A stretch of 64,000 bases of DNA, taken from NCBI GenBank assembly GCA_019925105.1, contig JAHGAU010000016.1:992001-1056000 (forward strand), written 5' to 3'. Both the position numbers and the translations under genes were made by a program. The DNA is from Niebla homalea. Taxonomy: Eukaryota > Ascomycota > Lecanoromycetes > Lecanorales > Ramalinaceae. The first letter of the stretch is position 1. Every line of letters begins with the position of its first letter. Below are positions 44,500 to 54,664 of this stretch, piece by piece. The notes beneath the pieces are model-generated. The model worked only from the letters and a program-made list of their open reading frames with translations, did not search any database and was not told where the DNA came from.

Positions 44500-46480
44500 C
44501 TTGACCCTCGCTGACGAGACCAGTTTCAACATGGTGCACCTGCGCAATTCTATGGTCCTCGTACATGGACATCTTCCCGCTGACCTGCGCCCTCCTCGGC
44601 CTCGACGAGGTGAATCCAATAACGCGGAACCCGGTGCATTCCATCCCCATTCCCGGCCTTAAGACCGCGTCCTACATGTTCCAGATCCACGGCGCCGTTG
44701 TGATGCGGCAGATGGCGCCCGCGCTTAACGGGGGCTACCTGGCCGATGAGACGGGCTTAAGTCAGGCTAGTCACCGCTCGTGTTGTGCTTCCTCGATCCT
44801 GTGGGCCTCCACTAAGAAGCAGGCAGTCCTTCGAGCTGCTCCTCTTCGTCCTCCTCAATCGGAAAATCGTTGACATGGTAACCGACATTCCGAGAAGAGA
44901 TTTGTCGGCGAGCTCTTACGTGTGGGCCTTCCAGAGGGGTGAGAGGGAATTCGGAGGCTGTACCGCTTCAAGGATAACGTGCCGCTAAGTGTACGAAGAG
45001 ATGGAGAGGCCGTTTTACGAGACCAAGACGGTCAGTTTTAACGTCTTGGCGCCGAACACGATCCATAGTGGCTTGGACATCCTTGCAAGAGTCAGGCACG
45101 CACAGTTGACGGTCCACTGCAATAAGGAGGGATGTCCAGCCACTGATGTAGCAATTGGCAGAGCAGCCGAGATCTTGCGGGCCAAATCCCCCAAGTTGAC
45201 CAGCCTGCACTTTCACAGCTCATGGACGGGGACGTTACTACGCAGCAGCGATACAATGCTGCCTGTTGCAACCCTCAGCGGTGTTGGAGAGTTGATAAAG
45301 GACAGGCTGAAGGTTTTTGGCTTGACGGTGGGTCACAGAAATCCAATGCCAACTACGTAAACAGAGAATTTTTGCGGCAAGGCGTCTCTGTGGACCAAAT
45401 GTCATCACCACAACCTCCAGCTGACATTCGCCCATGGGACCAAGGCACCTTCAACGCGAGACGCCGCGCAAGTGGCCAACACCGTCTGTTCCAGCCAGGA
45501 TCGCTCGCTTCTTCCTCCCTTGCTCCTGCGTGGCCTCGAACCCAGCGTGGTTCATCCGCCCCCTCCGTGACCTGACCTTCATCATCGGGCCTCCGAACCT
45601 TGTCAATAAGCGGCAGTGTAAGATCTACAAGCACCTCGACCTGGCACGCTTCCCGTGACGCATCTGCCAGACCTACGATTGTCAGAGGCACCATTGCGAG
45701 GACGTGCTGTATTTCGGCCCTGCCGCCGAGGCGGCAGCCGTGACCCACACCCTGGGCGCGAACGGGGCAGCTTGGATCCTCAGCACGGCGCAGCAGATCG
45801 GCATTGTCGTCATCACGAGCTACTACATCCTCAAAACCTGATGGAACCTGGCCGTCCTAGAGTGCACGTTAACGACCCAGGTCAAACATCCTTGGCTCAA
45901 GTTCAACAATGCCTCCTGTCAAAGACCCAGCTTTTCAGATCGTCCTATCTCGCGCTCACTGCGGGAGTCTCCCGGCATACCACCGAGATAACGATATCCC
46001 CAAGCCTGACCCCGATAACTTTCTGCAAATGCAACACAGGGATTATCAAGTCGCCACACAAGAGCAACGAGACCAGCTAAGGCCAGACATGAGAAGGTGG
46101 ATCGAGGGACAAGGACCGATGCCTGATTATCACAAAAAACAAAAGCGCATGATTGACAGTTCCGATACCGAATCCGCAGCTAGCAAACGCTCCAAGCCCT
46201 AACCAAAGCCGCAACTCCGACGGTCTCGCCTTTACCCATGTCGCAATAGACGAGGCGCATCTGTTTGCTTGGAAGTCAAACAAGCCCGTCGTCTTCCTCA
46301 TCAACTTGGCTGCCGGATGCCAGACCAAGGAGTTGTTCGTCACGGGCACACCCGTTCAAGAAGAGAAGTCAAGTTGTTACTCCATACTATCAGCAGTCGT
46401 TTATTGTTCTCAAATCATACCAAGGAACTGCACGCTGTCGATCAGGTTTACGGTGGAATAGATTGGAGGATCACAAGCTG
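44500..46480 (+). pseudogene. SNF2/Rad5-type helicase pseudogene
   Basis: Pieces of an SNF2-family ATPase occur in order: NGGYLADETGL followed by a disrupted GKT (motif I, about 44729-44765); QIGIVVITSYYILKT (motif Ia/Ib region, about 45790-45840); GLAFTHVAIDEAHLFAWKSN (motif II, DEAH at 46249-46260); and KELFVTGTPVQ (motif III, about 46330-46360). At least three frameshifts and several stops separate them, and the C-terminal helicase lobe is not found. Intervening frames such as RPGVHSIPIPGLKT-like and FNVLAPNTIHSGLDILAR stretches cannot be assigned. SNF2 proteins remodel chromatin or assist DNA repair, and this copy cannot do so. Confidence 0.65.
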
Positions 46481-46520
46481 TCGCTGGTCGGTGATTTACA
46501 TGGGAGAAAAACTGACTGGC
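46453..46520 (+). repeat. Inverted dispersed repeat, copy 1
   Basis: Encodes GGIDWRITSCRWSVIYMGEK; matches the reverse complement of 48187-48265 (GGEDWRIAIYRWSGIYTREK). The two lie 1.7 kb apart in inverted orientation. Confidence 0.65.
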
Positions 46521-47575
46521 GTCAGGGGCTGGTCTGAGCAGTCTTTCTGGAGTTTTGCGAGACTCGAAACTGTCAGTTGACAGAATCCCGCACTTGGACC
46601 AAGGGCAGGATTCTCGAACAACGAGCGTGGTTAGACTGAGAATTAGGTATGGTAGATGGATAAGTCTTAAGGCATGGGAGCTGCTATATAACGTTGGCTT
46701 CGTAGAATGCGAAGTAGCAATCAGGGTAGATAGTTATGTTCATACTCACCACTTAATAACATTATATGAAGCAGCAGTACAAAACTTGCTCTCGGAATTG
46801 ACAATGCAGCTAACTCGATCGCCACATCTGGCTTTAAACAGTCTGGGCAGAAGTCTTGACAGATGTCATTATAAAGAACAAGATCGATGAGCAGACCGAA
46901 AAGGAACCTGATCCCAGCAACTATGCGTCTGAAATCCCTGATCTATCAGCACTAAGACCTGGCGGAAGCACGCTGCTTCGACTCGCTTTGGAGGGAAAAG
47001 ATACAGTCTTGTACATTCAAAGTCCTCGGAGATGCGATGTTGGTAGGTATTCACTGTCAAAGAGATACTGGATGCTATTGACAAGCAAAAGCTCTCATGG
47101 AAGCATTCTTGGCCATATTCCATTGATCTCGGCAAGACTTAGCTCGCTATCGAAATCCCGTTGTACGTATTCTGTTGGTTGATCAATTGGTTCAGTGTGA
47201 GATTCGAGAAGCATGCTAGCTGTCAGGATGATGCAGGCAGGAACAATGTATGCAAATTATCCAAGAGTGATCGGCAGAGACGCTGTGTATGTAGGACTTC
47301 ATTATATTATCCCTGTCTAATGAATGCTGGTGACTTGTCCTTCGCCACACCTTTATCATCCGCCGCTGTATCGTTAGCAGTTTTGGAACGCGCAGCCTCG
47401 AGTACTTTGGAGCGGCCGCCCATATGGTGGGCTGGTGCATCACCTTTACCACTGATGAGCCGTTGGCCCTTGAGATATTCACCTTTTTTTTCCACACGCC
47501 TGGTCTCAGTAGACAGCCGATCCTCATGAGACGAGGTACCTTGGCTTGGATATCACGTGCACCCCCTTTTCCCAA
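46521..47575. other. Decayed sequence
   Basis: Readable protein-like pieces include TEKEPDPSNYASEIPDLSAL and LRPGGSTLLRLALEGKDTVL (about 46.89-47.01 kb, plus) and HMGGRSKVLEAARSKTANDT (about 47.37-47.43 kb, minus). None could be assigned to a family. Confidence 0.35.
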
Positions 47576-47884
47576 TCACCAGCCTTTATTGCTATAACAT
47601 TCCGTCCTGTCCCATTCGCCTCGCTCTCGTTTCTTATGCTCTTCCCCCTTGACAGTGTCTCCAGTATCTTCTCCACCATTTTCGACGTCACCAAGTATTT
47701 TATCGAGCCAAAGCTTCTCTTCTTCCTCATCGATAAGCAGGCTTAGGCCCAGGCTCTTGAGCACGCTGGCGTGTCCAACGAGGCGGCGAAGGTCGGTTTC
47801 CTTTCTGGGATCCTCTTTGAGATACCTGTGCTTGGCCTCGCGCACTAGCTTGTAGGTCTGAGTGTAAGAGTGGGAGGACGACAT
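47576..47884 (-). CDS. Small conserved-looking fungal protein, 102 aa
   Basis: Starts MSSSHSYTQTYKLVREAKHR, then DLRRLVGHASVLKSLGLSLL and a Glu-rich acidic tail. The 'YxxxYKLVRxxK...LRRLVGHAxxLxSL' layout resembles a group of short, uncharacterised ascomycete proteins I have seen without assigned function. It is helical and highly charged, with no signal peptide or membrane segment. The frame is intact with a clean ATG. It may continue through a 3' intron, since neighbouring minus-strand frames also look charged. Function unknown. Confidence 0.6.
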   Translation of the reverse strand: MSSSHSYTQTYKLVREAKHRYLKEDPRKETDLRRLVGHASVLKSLGLSLLIDEEEEKLWLDKILGDVENGGEDTGDTVKGEEHKKRERGEWDRTECYSNKGW

Positions 47885-49879
47885 TGCTTCGTTGCTGTAC
47901 TGAAGGTATTAGACATTTTCGGAACTATAGAGATCGAGATGCTGGCATCCAACAACACGCACCTCCTCCGATACAGGTCGTAAAGAATTGAGAGGTTGGA
48001 AAATTACAAGAGGATGACGACCTCAGGTACTAGTGCGTGTTAAATATGCCACTTTTTGCTTTACTGCAGACCACATACTTTCTAGATTCAGCAGCTCAAA
48101 GAATATGTGCGGGAACTTCAGTACGAGTCGGTTGTGCGTGATGCTGATGGTGTGTGGTGGAGCGTTTATCTTTGTGTCAAAACTCGTCTTTTTCTCCCTC
48201 GTGTAAATTCCCGACCAGCGATAGATTGCGATCCTCCAATCTTCTCCACCGTGATCCTCAATCACAGCGTAAAGTTCCTAGATATGGCGCAAGAATAATT
48301 AAGGTAATGCTGATATTATAGCAGAACGCAGGAACATATTGACTTCTCAAGCTATCAATACCGCAATATCACGTTCAACGAGAGCCAATGATAGTCGCCA
48401 AAATTAGAGGCTTATACGACTACTCTACGGCTTGTCCCGCTGTTTCGGAAGATTTCAAATAATCATTCAGCGTGCCTATCAAGTATGCACTAGCTGCGCC
48501 GGATTTCGACAACTTGCCAACCCGACTGCACGACGCCATTATTCACATTCTCGAACGAGCCTCGCCCGCAAGTATGCGTCTTTTACGAGTCCGAAGCTTC
48601 AGCATATCACCGTCAACTTCGATACCGTGAAATCTACACTAGTAGACAAGCTCAAAATCGACAAGGGTCTTGGGGTTTCGTGAGGATGTCAGAGGTTCTC
48701 AAGGGTTGCAATTTGAGTTGATAGGTGGGGCAAACTCTTGTTTCCTTGACACAGGATGTTTGTCATGCTGCTGATGACGAAAGGGTGCATATTCGGAAGG
48801 CCGTCTTTCCGAATTTCTACTCTAGCTGGGGTGGCTCGGCCGCTCAGGGGAACGCAATTTCAAATAGCTCAAAGCCAGATACTGAACATCGTTCGAGAAA
48901 GCAAAATTTGAATTGATTACTGTATCTTAAGGATATGGGACGCTTCCAATTCAAGCCTGCTGTGAATTGCGGTCGACATGGGTGATTGGATGCATTTGGC
49001 CGGAATTCAGGGGCAAAATGACATCTCTCAAAAATGGTCAATATGGGTATATGAGATTGAAGCTGCATGAGAGAGGATGATCCTGTCAAAGTATGAGGCT
49101 GCTCAGAGTGGTGGTTAGATGGTGGTGGAGTAAGATAGAGTGCAAATGTGCTTGTATCAATGTCCAATTTTAAGATTAGCATCCCATTACCATTGGCCGG
49201 ACCGATTGTGACACATTTGTTTACCCTTCAGTCGTACCCGGATGTCCACTTAGCGTGTCAGGTACTTCGTACTTGTTTCCATTCGATTCTCTCTAAGGCT
49301 CGCTACTGAGGTGCGTGCTCGCTCATCACACACAACATCGACCATGTATCATAAGTCTTGCCAGCATCATCATCGTCCTCTCAAACAATCTTCTGACTCC
49401 TGCCATCCTTTCTCTTGAATTTGAGCACTTTTGAGCCAGTGGTTGTGGCACAGTCGTGTGGGTTGGCCCAACTTGCACCATCACCAAACACGACAACAAC
49501 AACCATCTTCCCAACCACAACCAACAATAAACGTGTACAATGCTCAAAAACGCACATACACGTCAACTCATGTGGTCATATGGCGAATTTGACTTTTTCT
49601 GCACGCCTTGCACTCTTGAAGCTGATGTGGTGGGCGAGATGGCAATATTGCGACCGGGACACAACACCCACATAATGAGTCAAAAATCGTCCCCTTCCAT
49701 CCCCAAACAGCTTTCAAGGACACCAAAGACACTTACTGACACTACTGCTACCCAATTTCAGCGTAAGAAGATTTGAAAGACATTTCTCGACCTACCTCAC
49801 CGCCTCCAATCCGACGTTCCATAACAATCCTGAGCCTCCGACCGGCGTTTTGTCGTGCCAATGGCATTCCATACACAAA
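47885..49879. other. Gene-poor stretch leading into the snoRNA host
   Basis: Holds one inverted repeat copy (48187-48265) and a relic near 48.4-48.6 kb reading SVPIKYALAAPDFDNLPTRL and HDAIIHILERASPASMRLLR with one upstream stop. At 49.71-49.76 kb a cttactgac...tttcag branch/acceptor pair suggests the host transcript may already have an intron upstream of 49761. Confidence 0.35.
48187..48265 (-). repeat. Inverted dispersed repeat, copy 2
   Basis: Minus-strand partner of 46453-46520, reading GGEDWRIAIYRWSGIYTREK. Confidence 0.65.
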
Positions 49880-49918
49880 GTAAGTCTCCCTTATCCCTTC
49901 AAGTATCTTCCATACACC

Positions 49919-50134
49919 CAGAAACAAGATACATTCGATGATGAAAGCACGTCGTTTCGGCGACCTGTCCTCCTTATGATTGTCCATGATTGCACACTAG
50001 GAAACCAAGATGGAGGCTCTCAACCGCGGAGATATGCTTTTTCCATCCTTTGATCTCTGTTCGATTGGGCTTGTACACTACGGCCCTACTGCGGATTGAG
50101 AGTCTCCTCTCCTCTGATAGATGTTTCGATTCTG
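49919..50134 (+). ncRNA. C/D-box RNA candidate 1 (intronic)
   Basis: Box C GATGATGA at 49937-49944 and box D CTGA at 50114-50117. The closing stem is CAGA-AACA (49919-49926) with TGTT...TCTG (50122-50134). It lies within intron 49880-50214, which ends tgctgac...ctcaag. The ~200-nt length is long for a guide snoRNA. Confidence 0.5.
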
Positions 50135-50349
50135 TGGAAATTCTTGAGACTCATTTGCGTCAAGATCTTTTGAAGGTGGCTTTGCTGACTTTTTCCATCT
50201 CAAGGTATTCAACGGTCTCCAAGTCAGCCTCCTCCTCTCAAGCGTCGGAGCCTCCTACCCACATACTGCTATCTCACACCAGAGGATGCACAGCAAGTCT
50301 CCCCTTCCCTTAAAACATCTTCCATACGTCTCCAAAAAGCACACATTGG

Positions 50350-50446
50350 GATGATGAGCAAATTATACGCCAATACAAAGGGCAGGATGCTCAGCAGTCA
50401 GCTTTCGAGCTCTCTGTGATGCATCAAAACAATTAGAATATTCTGA
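50350..50446 (+). ncRNA. C/D-box RNA candidate 2 (intronic)
   Basis: Box C GATGATGA at 50350 and box D CTGA at 50443, with a C'-like TGTGATG between; no good closing stem was found. It lies inside a GC-AG intron (50293-50525) with an actaac branch. Size (~97 nt) is typical of a guide snoRNA. Confidence 0.45.
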
Positions 50447-50740
50447 GATCAAAAATTTAGGCACCGGAGTCTCTCACAATACAAGCAGGTCTGGAAAAGA
50501 AGAGTGCGTTATACTAACGGCTCAGAAAAGGTTGCCTGCGGCGGCCACACTGTACCGCCTGTTGTTCTAGAAGCCTGGTATACTACTGGGCTGAGCGTCC
50601 CGGTGTCCTTTCGACCCTCGGCAGCATCCCCAACCTCTCTCGCCTCAGATGAATTTTTCCAGAAGGCAAGTCCTCCCCTCTGCTGATCTTGGCTCCCTAC
50701 ACACATGCCTCTTCAGACGAGGGTTAGAACTCAGTCCCTC

Positions 50741-50877
50741 GGTTGTTACGATGATGAGAGTTGGTCACTTTGAGACCCAATCGTTGGCCCATTTGGGCTT
50801 CTTGTATTCTGAGGAAGTGCCGGAGTAGCTGCCGGGCTTCCATGATAGAGATGCTAATCTTCGCTGAGTAACAATTC
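50741..50877 (+). ncRNA. C/D-box snoRNA 3 (intronic)
   Basis: Closing stem GGTTGTTAC (50741-50749) pairs with GTAACAATT (50868-50876). Box C GATGATGA follows the 5' strand directly and box D CTGA (50864-50867) precedes the 3' strand directly. An internal CTGA near 50.80 kb may be D'. Located in GC-AG intron 50666-51017. Confidence 0.7.
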
Positions 50878-51133
50878 TTTTCCGAGGGACTGAATATTGA
50901 GATGGGAGCAGGGGCATGATGCTTCATGATGCTTGTCCTTCAGTGCAATTGTTCTTGACATATTGCCGTGCTCGAAGCCTTGGACACAGATGTGCTGACC
51001 ATACGCTTTCCACATAGCTCAACCTTCGCGGCATCGCCCTCTGCCTCTAGTTTATATCCATTCCTTCGAAGGATAAGTCATACAGGTCAGAGCTCCCCTT
51101 TCCTCCAAAAATCACACAATGCGTCTTTCGGGA

Positions 51134-51354
51134 GCACCAATCTTATGATGATAACTTTGGGTAATGGCATGGCATACATAGGTCTGTCTTCTTGTCATTG
51201 TATCGTTTCAAAATGACCTGATGCCCGATCTCTGGAAGACGGAATCATGGCCACTGCTTGGCAACGTTGGTGATGCAACGACCAGAGCTTTGACTGTTGG
51301 TATCCGGTGGAGATAAACTGTGGAGATTTTCTCTGCTTCTGACTAGATTGGTGC
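51134..51354 (+). ncRNA. Long C/D-box RNA, paralog family member a
   Basis: Perfect 10-bp closing stem GCACCAATCT (51134-51143) / AGATTGGTGC (51345-51354) around box C ATGATGA and box D CTGA (51339-51342), with D' CTGA at 51218. Central hairpin GCTTGG..CGTTG-gtgatg-CAACG..CCAGAGC at 51256-51288. It lies in intron 51086-51428. The guide sequence before D' is unique to this copy. Confidence 0.75.
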
Positions 51355-51542
51355 CCTCGCGTTCAAGTTTTCAACACCTTGATTCAACCTTAGCGCATTC
51401 GGACTTGCTGACCTTTCTCATGCTGCAGATCACCTCACTGTCGCCGCATCCCCGCCAGTCCAGACCTTGCCGTCTTCTCCAGTACACAAGTTACGTGTCT
51501 CTTTCTTATCTTTTAGAATTATCTACCATTCCAAATCCATGA

Positions 51543-51701
51543 GCACCAATTCGATGATGAAAGAGTCCTAAGGACACAAACAAAGCTCTTACTGAAGAAG
51601 GGTTGGCGGTCACTGCTTGGAAGCTTTGGTGATACAAAGATCCAAGCTCTGGCTGTGGGCATCCTTTGGAGAAATCTCTGTATCTCTGATAGTTCTGGTG
51701 C
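51543..51701 (+). ncRNA. Long C/D-box RNA, paralog family member b
   Basis: Outer stem GCACCA (51543-51548) / TGGTGC (51696-51701); box C GATGATGA 51553, D' CTGA 51592, box D CTGA 51686. Central hairpin GCTTGGA..CTTTG-gtgata-CAAAG..TCCAAGC at 51615-51647, where two stem pairs differ from member a but pairing is kept. Intron 51490-51779. Confidence 0.75.
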
Positions 51702-51890
51702 CGCTCGGGTTCAAGACCGAACATTGACATTTTTCTTTCTTGCTTGGGAGACATGATTGCTGACTTGTTGCTCCTGCAGACGATAATCAGATTTGGTCTT
51801 GCTGCTAACCAGGGATGTCGTCTGCCAGAAGAAAAACTTCGAGGCAAGTCTACCATTCCTTTTGTAGATCTTCCAGGTCGTAATGTCCTA

Positions 51891-52068
51891 GACCACCAAT
51901 TGCGTGATGAAAATCAATATCAATTCGGTATTATTCTCAATCTGTCAACTGAACAAAGGAGTCATAGACACTATGGTCAGGGCTTGACATCTTGGTGATA
52001 CAATGATTCAAGCTTTGACTGTGGCAATCCTTTGGAGACAAATCTGCTATTCTGACCAAAATGGTACT
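51891..52068 (+). ncRNA. Long C/D-box RNA, paralog family member c
   Basis: Box C GTGATGA 51904, D' CTGA 51949, box D CTGA 52052, with a weaker outer stem (ACCA/TGGT). Central hairpin GCTTGA..ATCTTG-gtgata-CAATGAT..TCAAGC at 51982-52013, again with compensating changes. GC-AG intron 51844-52145. Confidence 0.7.
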
Positions 52069-52238
52069 GTTCGGCTTCAAGCTGGGAGCTTTTGAAATTC
52101 TGATCGACTAAGGGGAAACCCAATTGCTGACTCTTTACCATTAAAGATGTTAGTCCTATCAACCCGTCGGCAAATTATTTTCTCAAAAAAATGTATCCAA
52201 GGCAAGTTTTCACCTTTCATTCCAAGCCTTCCATATCT

Positions 52239-52390
52239 CAGAGCATCATTCCAATGATGAGAACCGTGTCCATCTGAAATAAGGTCCAATGGTCACTGCT
52301 TAGTATTGTTGTTCATGCAACAAATCAAGCTTTGATTGTTCGTGTCTTTTGTAGACCAAATGCTTCTCTTTTCTGACATTACTGCTGCTG
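52239..52390 (+). ncRNA. Long C/D-box RNA, paralog family member d
   Basis: Outer stem CAGAGCA (52239-52245) / TGCTgCTG (52383-52390), box C AATGATGA 52253, D' CTGA 52274, box D CTGA 52373. Central hairpin GCTT..TTGTTG-ttcatg-CAACAA..AAGC at 52298-52330; the loop has diverged from GTGATA. GC-AG intron 52202-52459. Confidence 0.65.
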
Positions 52391-52578
52391 GGATCACATT
52401 CTATTGAAACTGTCCTTTGATTTTTGGATGACGGATATGCTGACTTCGCACGCTTCAAGATGATCGAAAATCCACAATCGGCCTCCAGCTCAGGCTTCAA
52501 CGTTCTTAACCACAATATCAACAAGTTGAGTCTCCACCTTTTCGCGAGAATTCTCTGTCCAAAAACATCTTGATCCGT

Positions 52579-52815
52579 GTAGCACCATTACTGTGATGAT
52601 GGCTAGTCGGCCCGCGACTCGATTATTTCAAATTGACCAAAACAAAGGTAGAGTATGAATGAAATAATCCAGAGAAAGGAATCAAAGCATGGCTGCAATG
52701 GGTTTTCAGTGGAGAAACCAAGACTTCGGCACAGGCACTCGCTGATTACCCACAGCAGTCTGCAACGAACGGCCTTGTGGAGACTTTTTAATCTTTTCTG
52801 AGTAATCGGTGCTAC
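52579..52815 (+). ncRNA. Long C/D-box RNA, paralog family member e
   Basis: Closing stem GTAGCACCATTAC (52579-52591) pairs with GTAATcGGTGCTAC (52802-52815), 13 bp with one bulge, immediately outside box C GTGATGA (52593) and box D CTGA (52798). It shares the tggagac...ttttctga 3' part with members b-d; the central hairpin is not recognisable in the same form. Intron 52525-52902. Confidence 0.7.
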
Positions 52816-53047
52816 CGACTTTGCGAGATAGGCACTGCGCAAGATTTTCTTTTGCCATCTTCAAAAGTGGATTGGCTGACTTTGTGATTTTGCCAAAATC
52901 AGATCTGCGCCGAAGGCTGATTATGTATCGCACAATTTTGGAGGACAAGAGAGGCAAGAGAGGGCGATGCAACCGAAACTTCTGAAATTTACCACACCTG
53001 CTCCCAATCCCCATGATTGGTGGACCTTGACTGACTTCTTGATTTAG

Positions 53048-53731
53048 GGTAGCCAGCAAGAGATTCACCTGTCCGTTGGTGCTGGCTACGAACCTTCTAA
53101 CTTTGTGCTCGCACGAGGTTAGGAGAGCCAAGAATCTCACCGAGTAGCCTCTCTGCCTAGTATCGGGGGCAGTGAGAGCAGAGTAGAGTATCTCATCATT
53201 CCTTTCGTTTGGAAATTGGCTAACTTCTTTTTTCTAGGGCCGGTGACTGGATCCACGGCCTCTCTGCCTAGTATCGGAGGTAGGGAGAGCAGAGTGCAGT
53301 ATCCCATCCCTCCCTTCTCAAAAATTACGGGCTAACTTTTGAACTTAGGGCGGCCGGCAAGAGATCCACCTCTCCGCTGGTGCTGGCTATCCACCTCCCC
53401 TGCCCCGGTCGGGGAGGGCCAAGGATCTCACCGAGTCAAGAGTATCCCCACTCCCAATCTTGTGAGCACTGGCTGACCTCTCCTTCCTAGTGTCGGTGGT
53501 GGCATCGAGCCACTTGGCTGGATCCAAGCTCTCCCGCCTAGTATTGGGGAGGCGAGAGCTGAGTTGAGCAGTCTGATCCCTACCTCCTTGATAAGAGCTT
53601 GCTGACTTTTGGTTCTAGGGCGGCCAGCAAAGATCCACCTCTCCCCGGTGCTGGCTATCAACCTCCCCTGCCGCGGTCGGGGAGGGCTAACGGATCTGGG
53701 AAACGGGGGACTGGTTTGGGATTGCGTATCG
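53048..53731 (+). repeat. Alternating A/B hairpin modules separated by 48-50-nt introns
   Basis: Type A modules (53048-53137, 53349-53441, 53619-53731) share GCCAGC/GCTGGC, a GAGATCC...GGATCTC pair and an internal hairpin. Type B modules (53138-53187, 53238-53298, 53491-53570) share ctctctgcctagtatcgg and a hairpin closed by CTCTC/GAGAG. Four tiny introns (53188-53237, 53299-53348, 53442-53490, 53571-53618) separate the modules from B0 onward; all begin GT, have GGCTAAC/GCTGAC branch points and end in TAG. The exons cannot be coding. Confidence 0.7.
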
Positions 53732-53791
53732 GTGAGTCACCTCATTTTCAATCCTGATCATTTGCATTCCTTGCTCTGCACGTGGATCGTC

Positions 53792-53875
53792 GTGATGAAT
53801 CAAATTTCAATATTATTTCCTAGTGATTTCAACCCAACTTTACTGGGTCGGTACAAACGGCGATGTACCATCTGA
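53792..53875 (+). ncRNA. C/D-box RNA candidate in the last mapped intron
   Basis: Box C GTGATGA 53792 and box D CTGA 53872 give a typical ~84-nt guide size inside intron 53732-53973 (GTGAGT donor, ggctgac branch, ttag acceptor). No convincing closing stem was found; an alternative D box is at 53940. Confidence 0.45.
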
Positions 53876-53973
53876 ACGCATGCCTCCATATATTGGAGGG
53901 TCTACATAGAACATTTTCACTCACCTGCGGCACGCTCGTCTGAGAAACCCTGGCTGACTTGAATCTCTCTTAG

Positions 53974-54312
53974 GATCTCAAAACTCTCTATCTTCCTCGC
54001 ATGCTGAACTTTGGCTAACTTCTTCTCTCAGAACGGGCATCGAGGGACTTTGATGCCTTGTCCGACGCGGATCACACTGATTGACAAGCTTGTCTGAGGA
54101 GATGCTCGCTAGGGTGAATATTTGTCTCGAAGCTTCTGCTTTAAAGACATAGACCCTTGCCTACAGCTTTCCATTGATGATCATATTATACTACACAAAT
54201 GATGTGCTTAGCCTCCGGTATACCGGGTTGGGTTCGCATCGGTCAAAGCATTACAATTTTTGAAACTTGATTGGGAACCACGAGGGACTCAAACAGGGCG
54301 GTCTCTAGCCCC
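53974..54312. other. Downstream part of the host locus
   Basis: Another ggctaac...ctcag branch/acceptor pair near 54012-54030 suggests at least one more intron; otherwise nothing recognised. Confidence 0.35.
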
Positions 54313-54478
54313 GGTGATTGCTATGATGATCCATCACTACCAACTGATACTACCCTTTTGACAAGGAGCCATCTTGTGTTTCACTTGGGATACCAGACTA
54401 CCCTTGCGGTAGGCCATTACTCCCATGAGAAGCCTGTTGTGTTCCACATGCAAAGACCGAGCGTTCTGAGCAATCACC
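54313..54478 (+). ncRNA. C/D-box RNA with perfect 9-bp terminal stem
   Basis: GGTGATTGC (54313-54321) pairs perfectly with GCAATCACC (54470-54478). Box C TATGATGA follows and box D CTGA (54466-54469) precedes the stem halves exactly as in C/D snoRNAs. An internal CTGA at 54344 and an ATGAGAAG at 54425 could be D' and C'. Shares its flank (ctagcccc) and both box regions with the RNA at 54665. Confidence 0.75.
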
Positions 54479-54664
54479 GAATGCGGCAGAGGATGGATTG
54501 AATTCGGGAGGATGGATGTTTTGGGAAGTGGGTCGGCAATGGTCGAGGGAAATAGGGCGATCATGGGTGGTCACGTGAGAGATGCCAAAGTGCGTCAAGG
54601 TTGTCTCTCTGAGCGCCTTCGGTCGTCACATTTGAAGATATCTCACTTACCGCCCTAGCCCCAG

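Larger units (their letters stand above)
49880..53973 (+). other. Multi-intron non-coding host transcript for C/D RNAs (inferred)
   Basis: Introns inferred from donors, branch points and acceptors: 49880-50214, 50293-50525, 50666-51017, 51086-51428, 51490-51779, 51844-52145, 52202-52459, 52525-52902, 53188-53237, 53299-53348, 53442-53490, 53571-53618 and 53732-53973. Most end in tgctgac or ggctaac, about ten to twenty pyrimidine-biased bases, then AG. Introns 2, 3, 6 and 7 begin GCAAGT, i.e. GC-AG introns. Exons are 56-140 nt, lengths are not multiples of three, and the exons at 53.2-53.6 kb contain stops, so the spliced RNA is probably non-coding. Almost every long intron carries a C/D-box RNA. 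Start and end of the transcript are not located. The exon/intron reading is by eye. Confidence 0.65.

Noticed and set aside
54200..54250. tRNA-like ggttcgcatcggtc
   Set aside because: No matching D and anticodon arms or acceptor stem around it.
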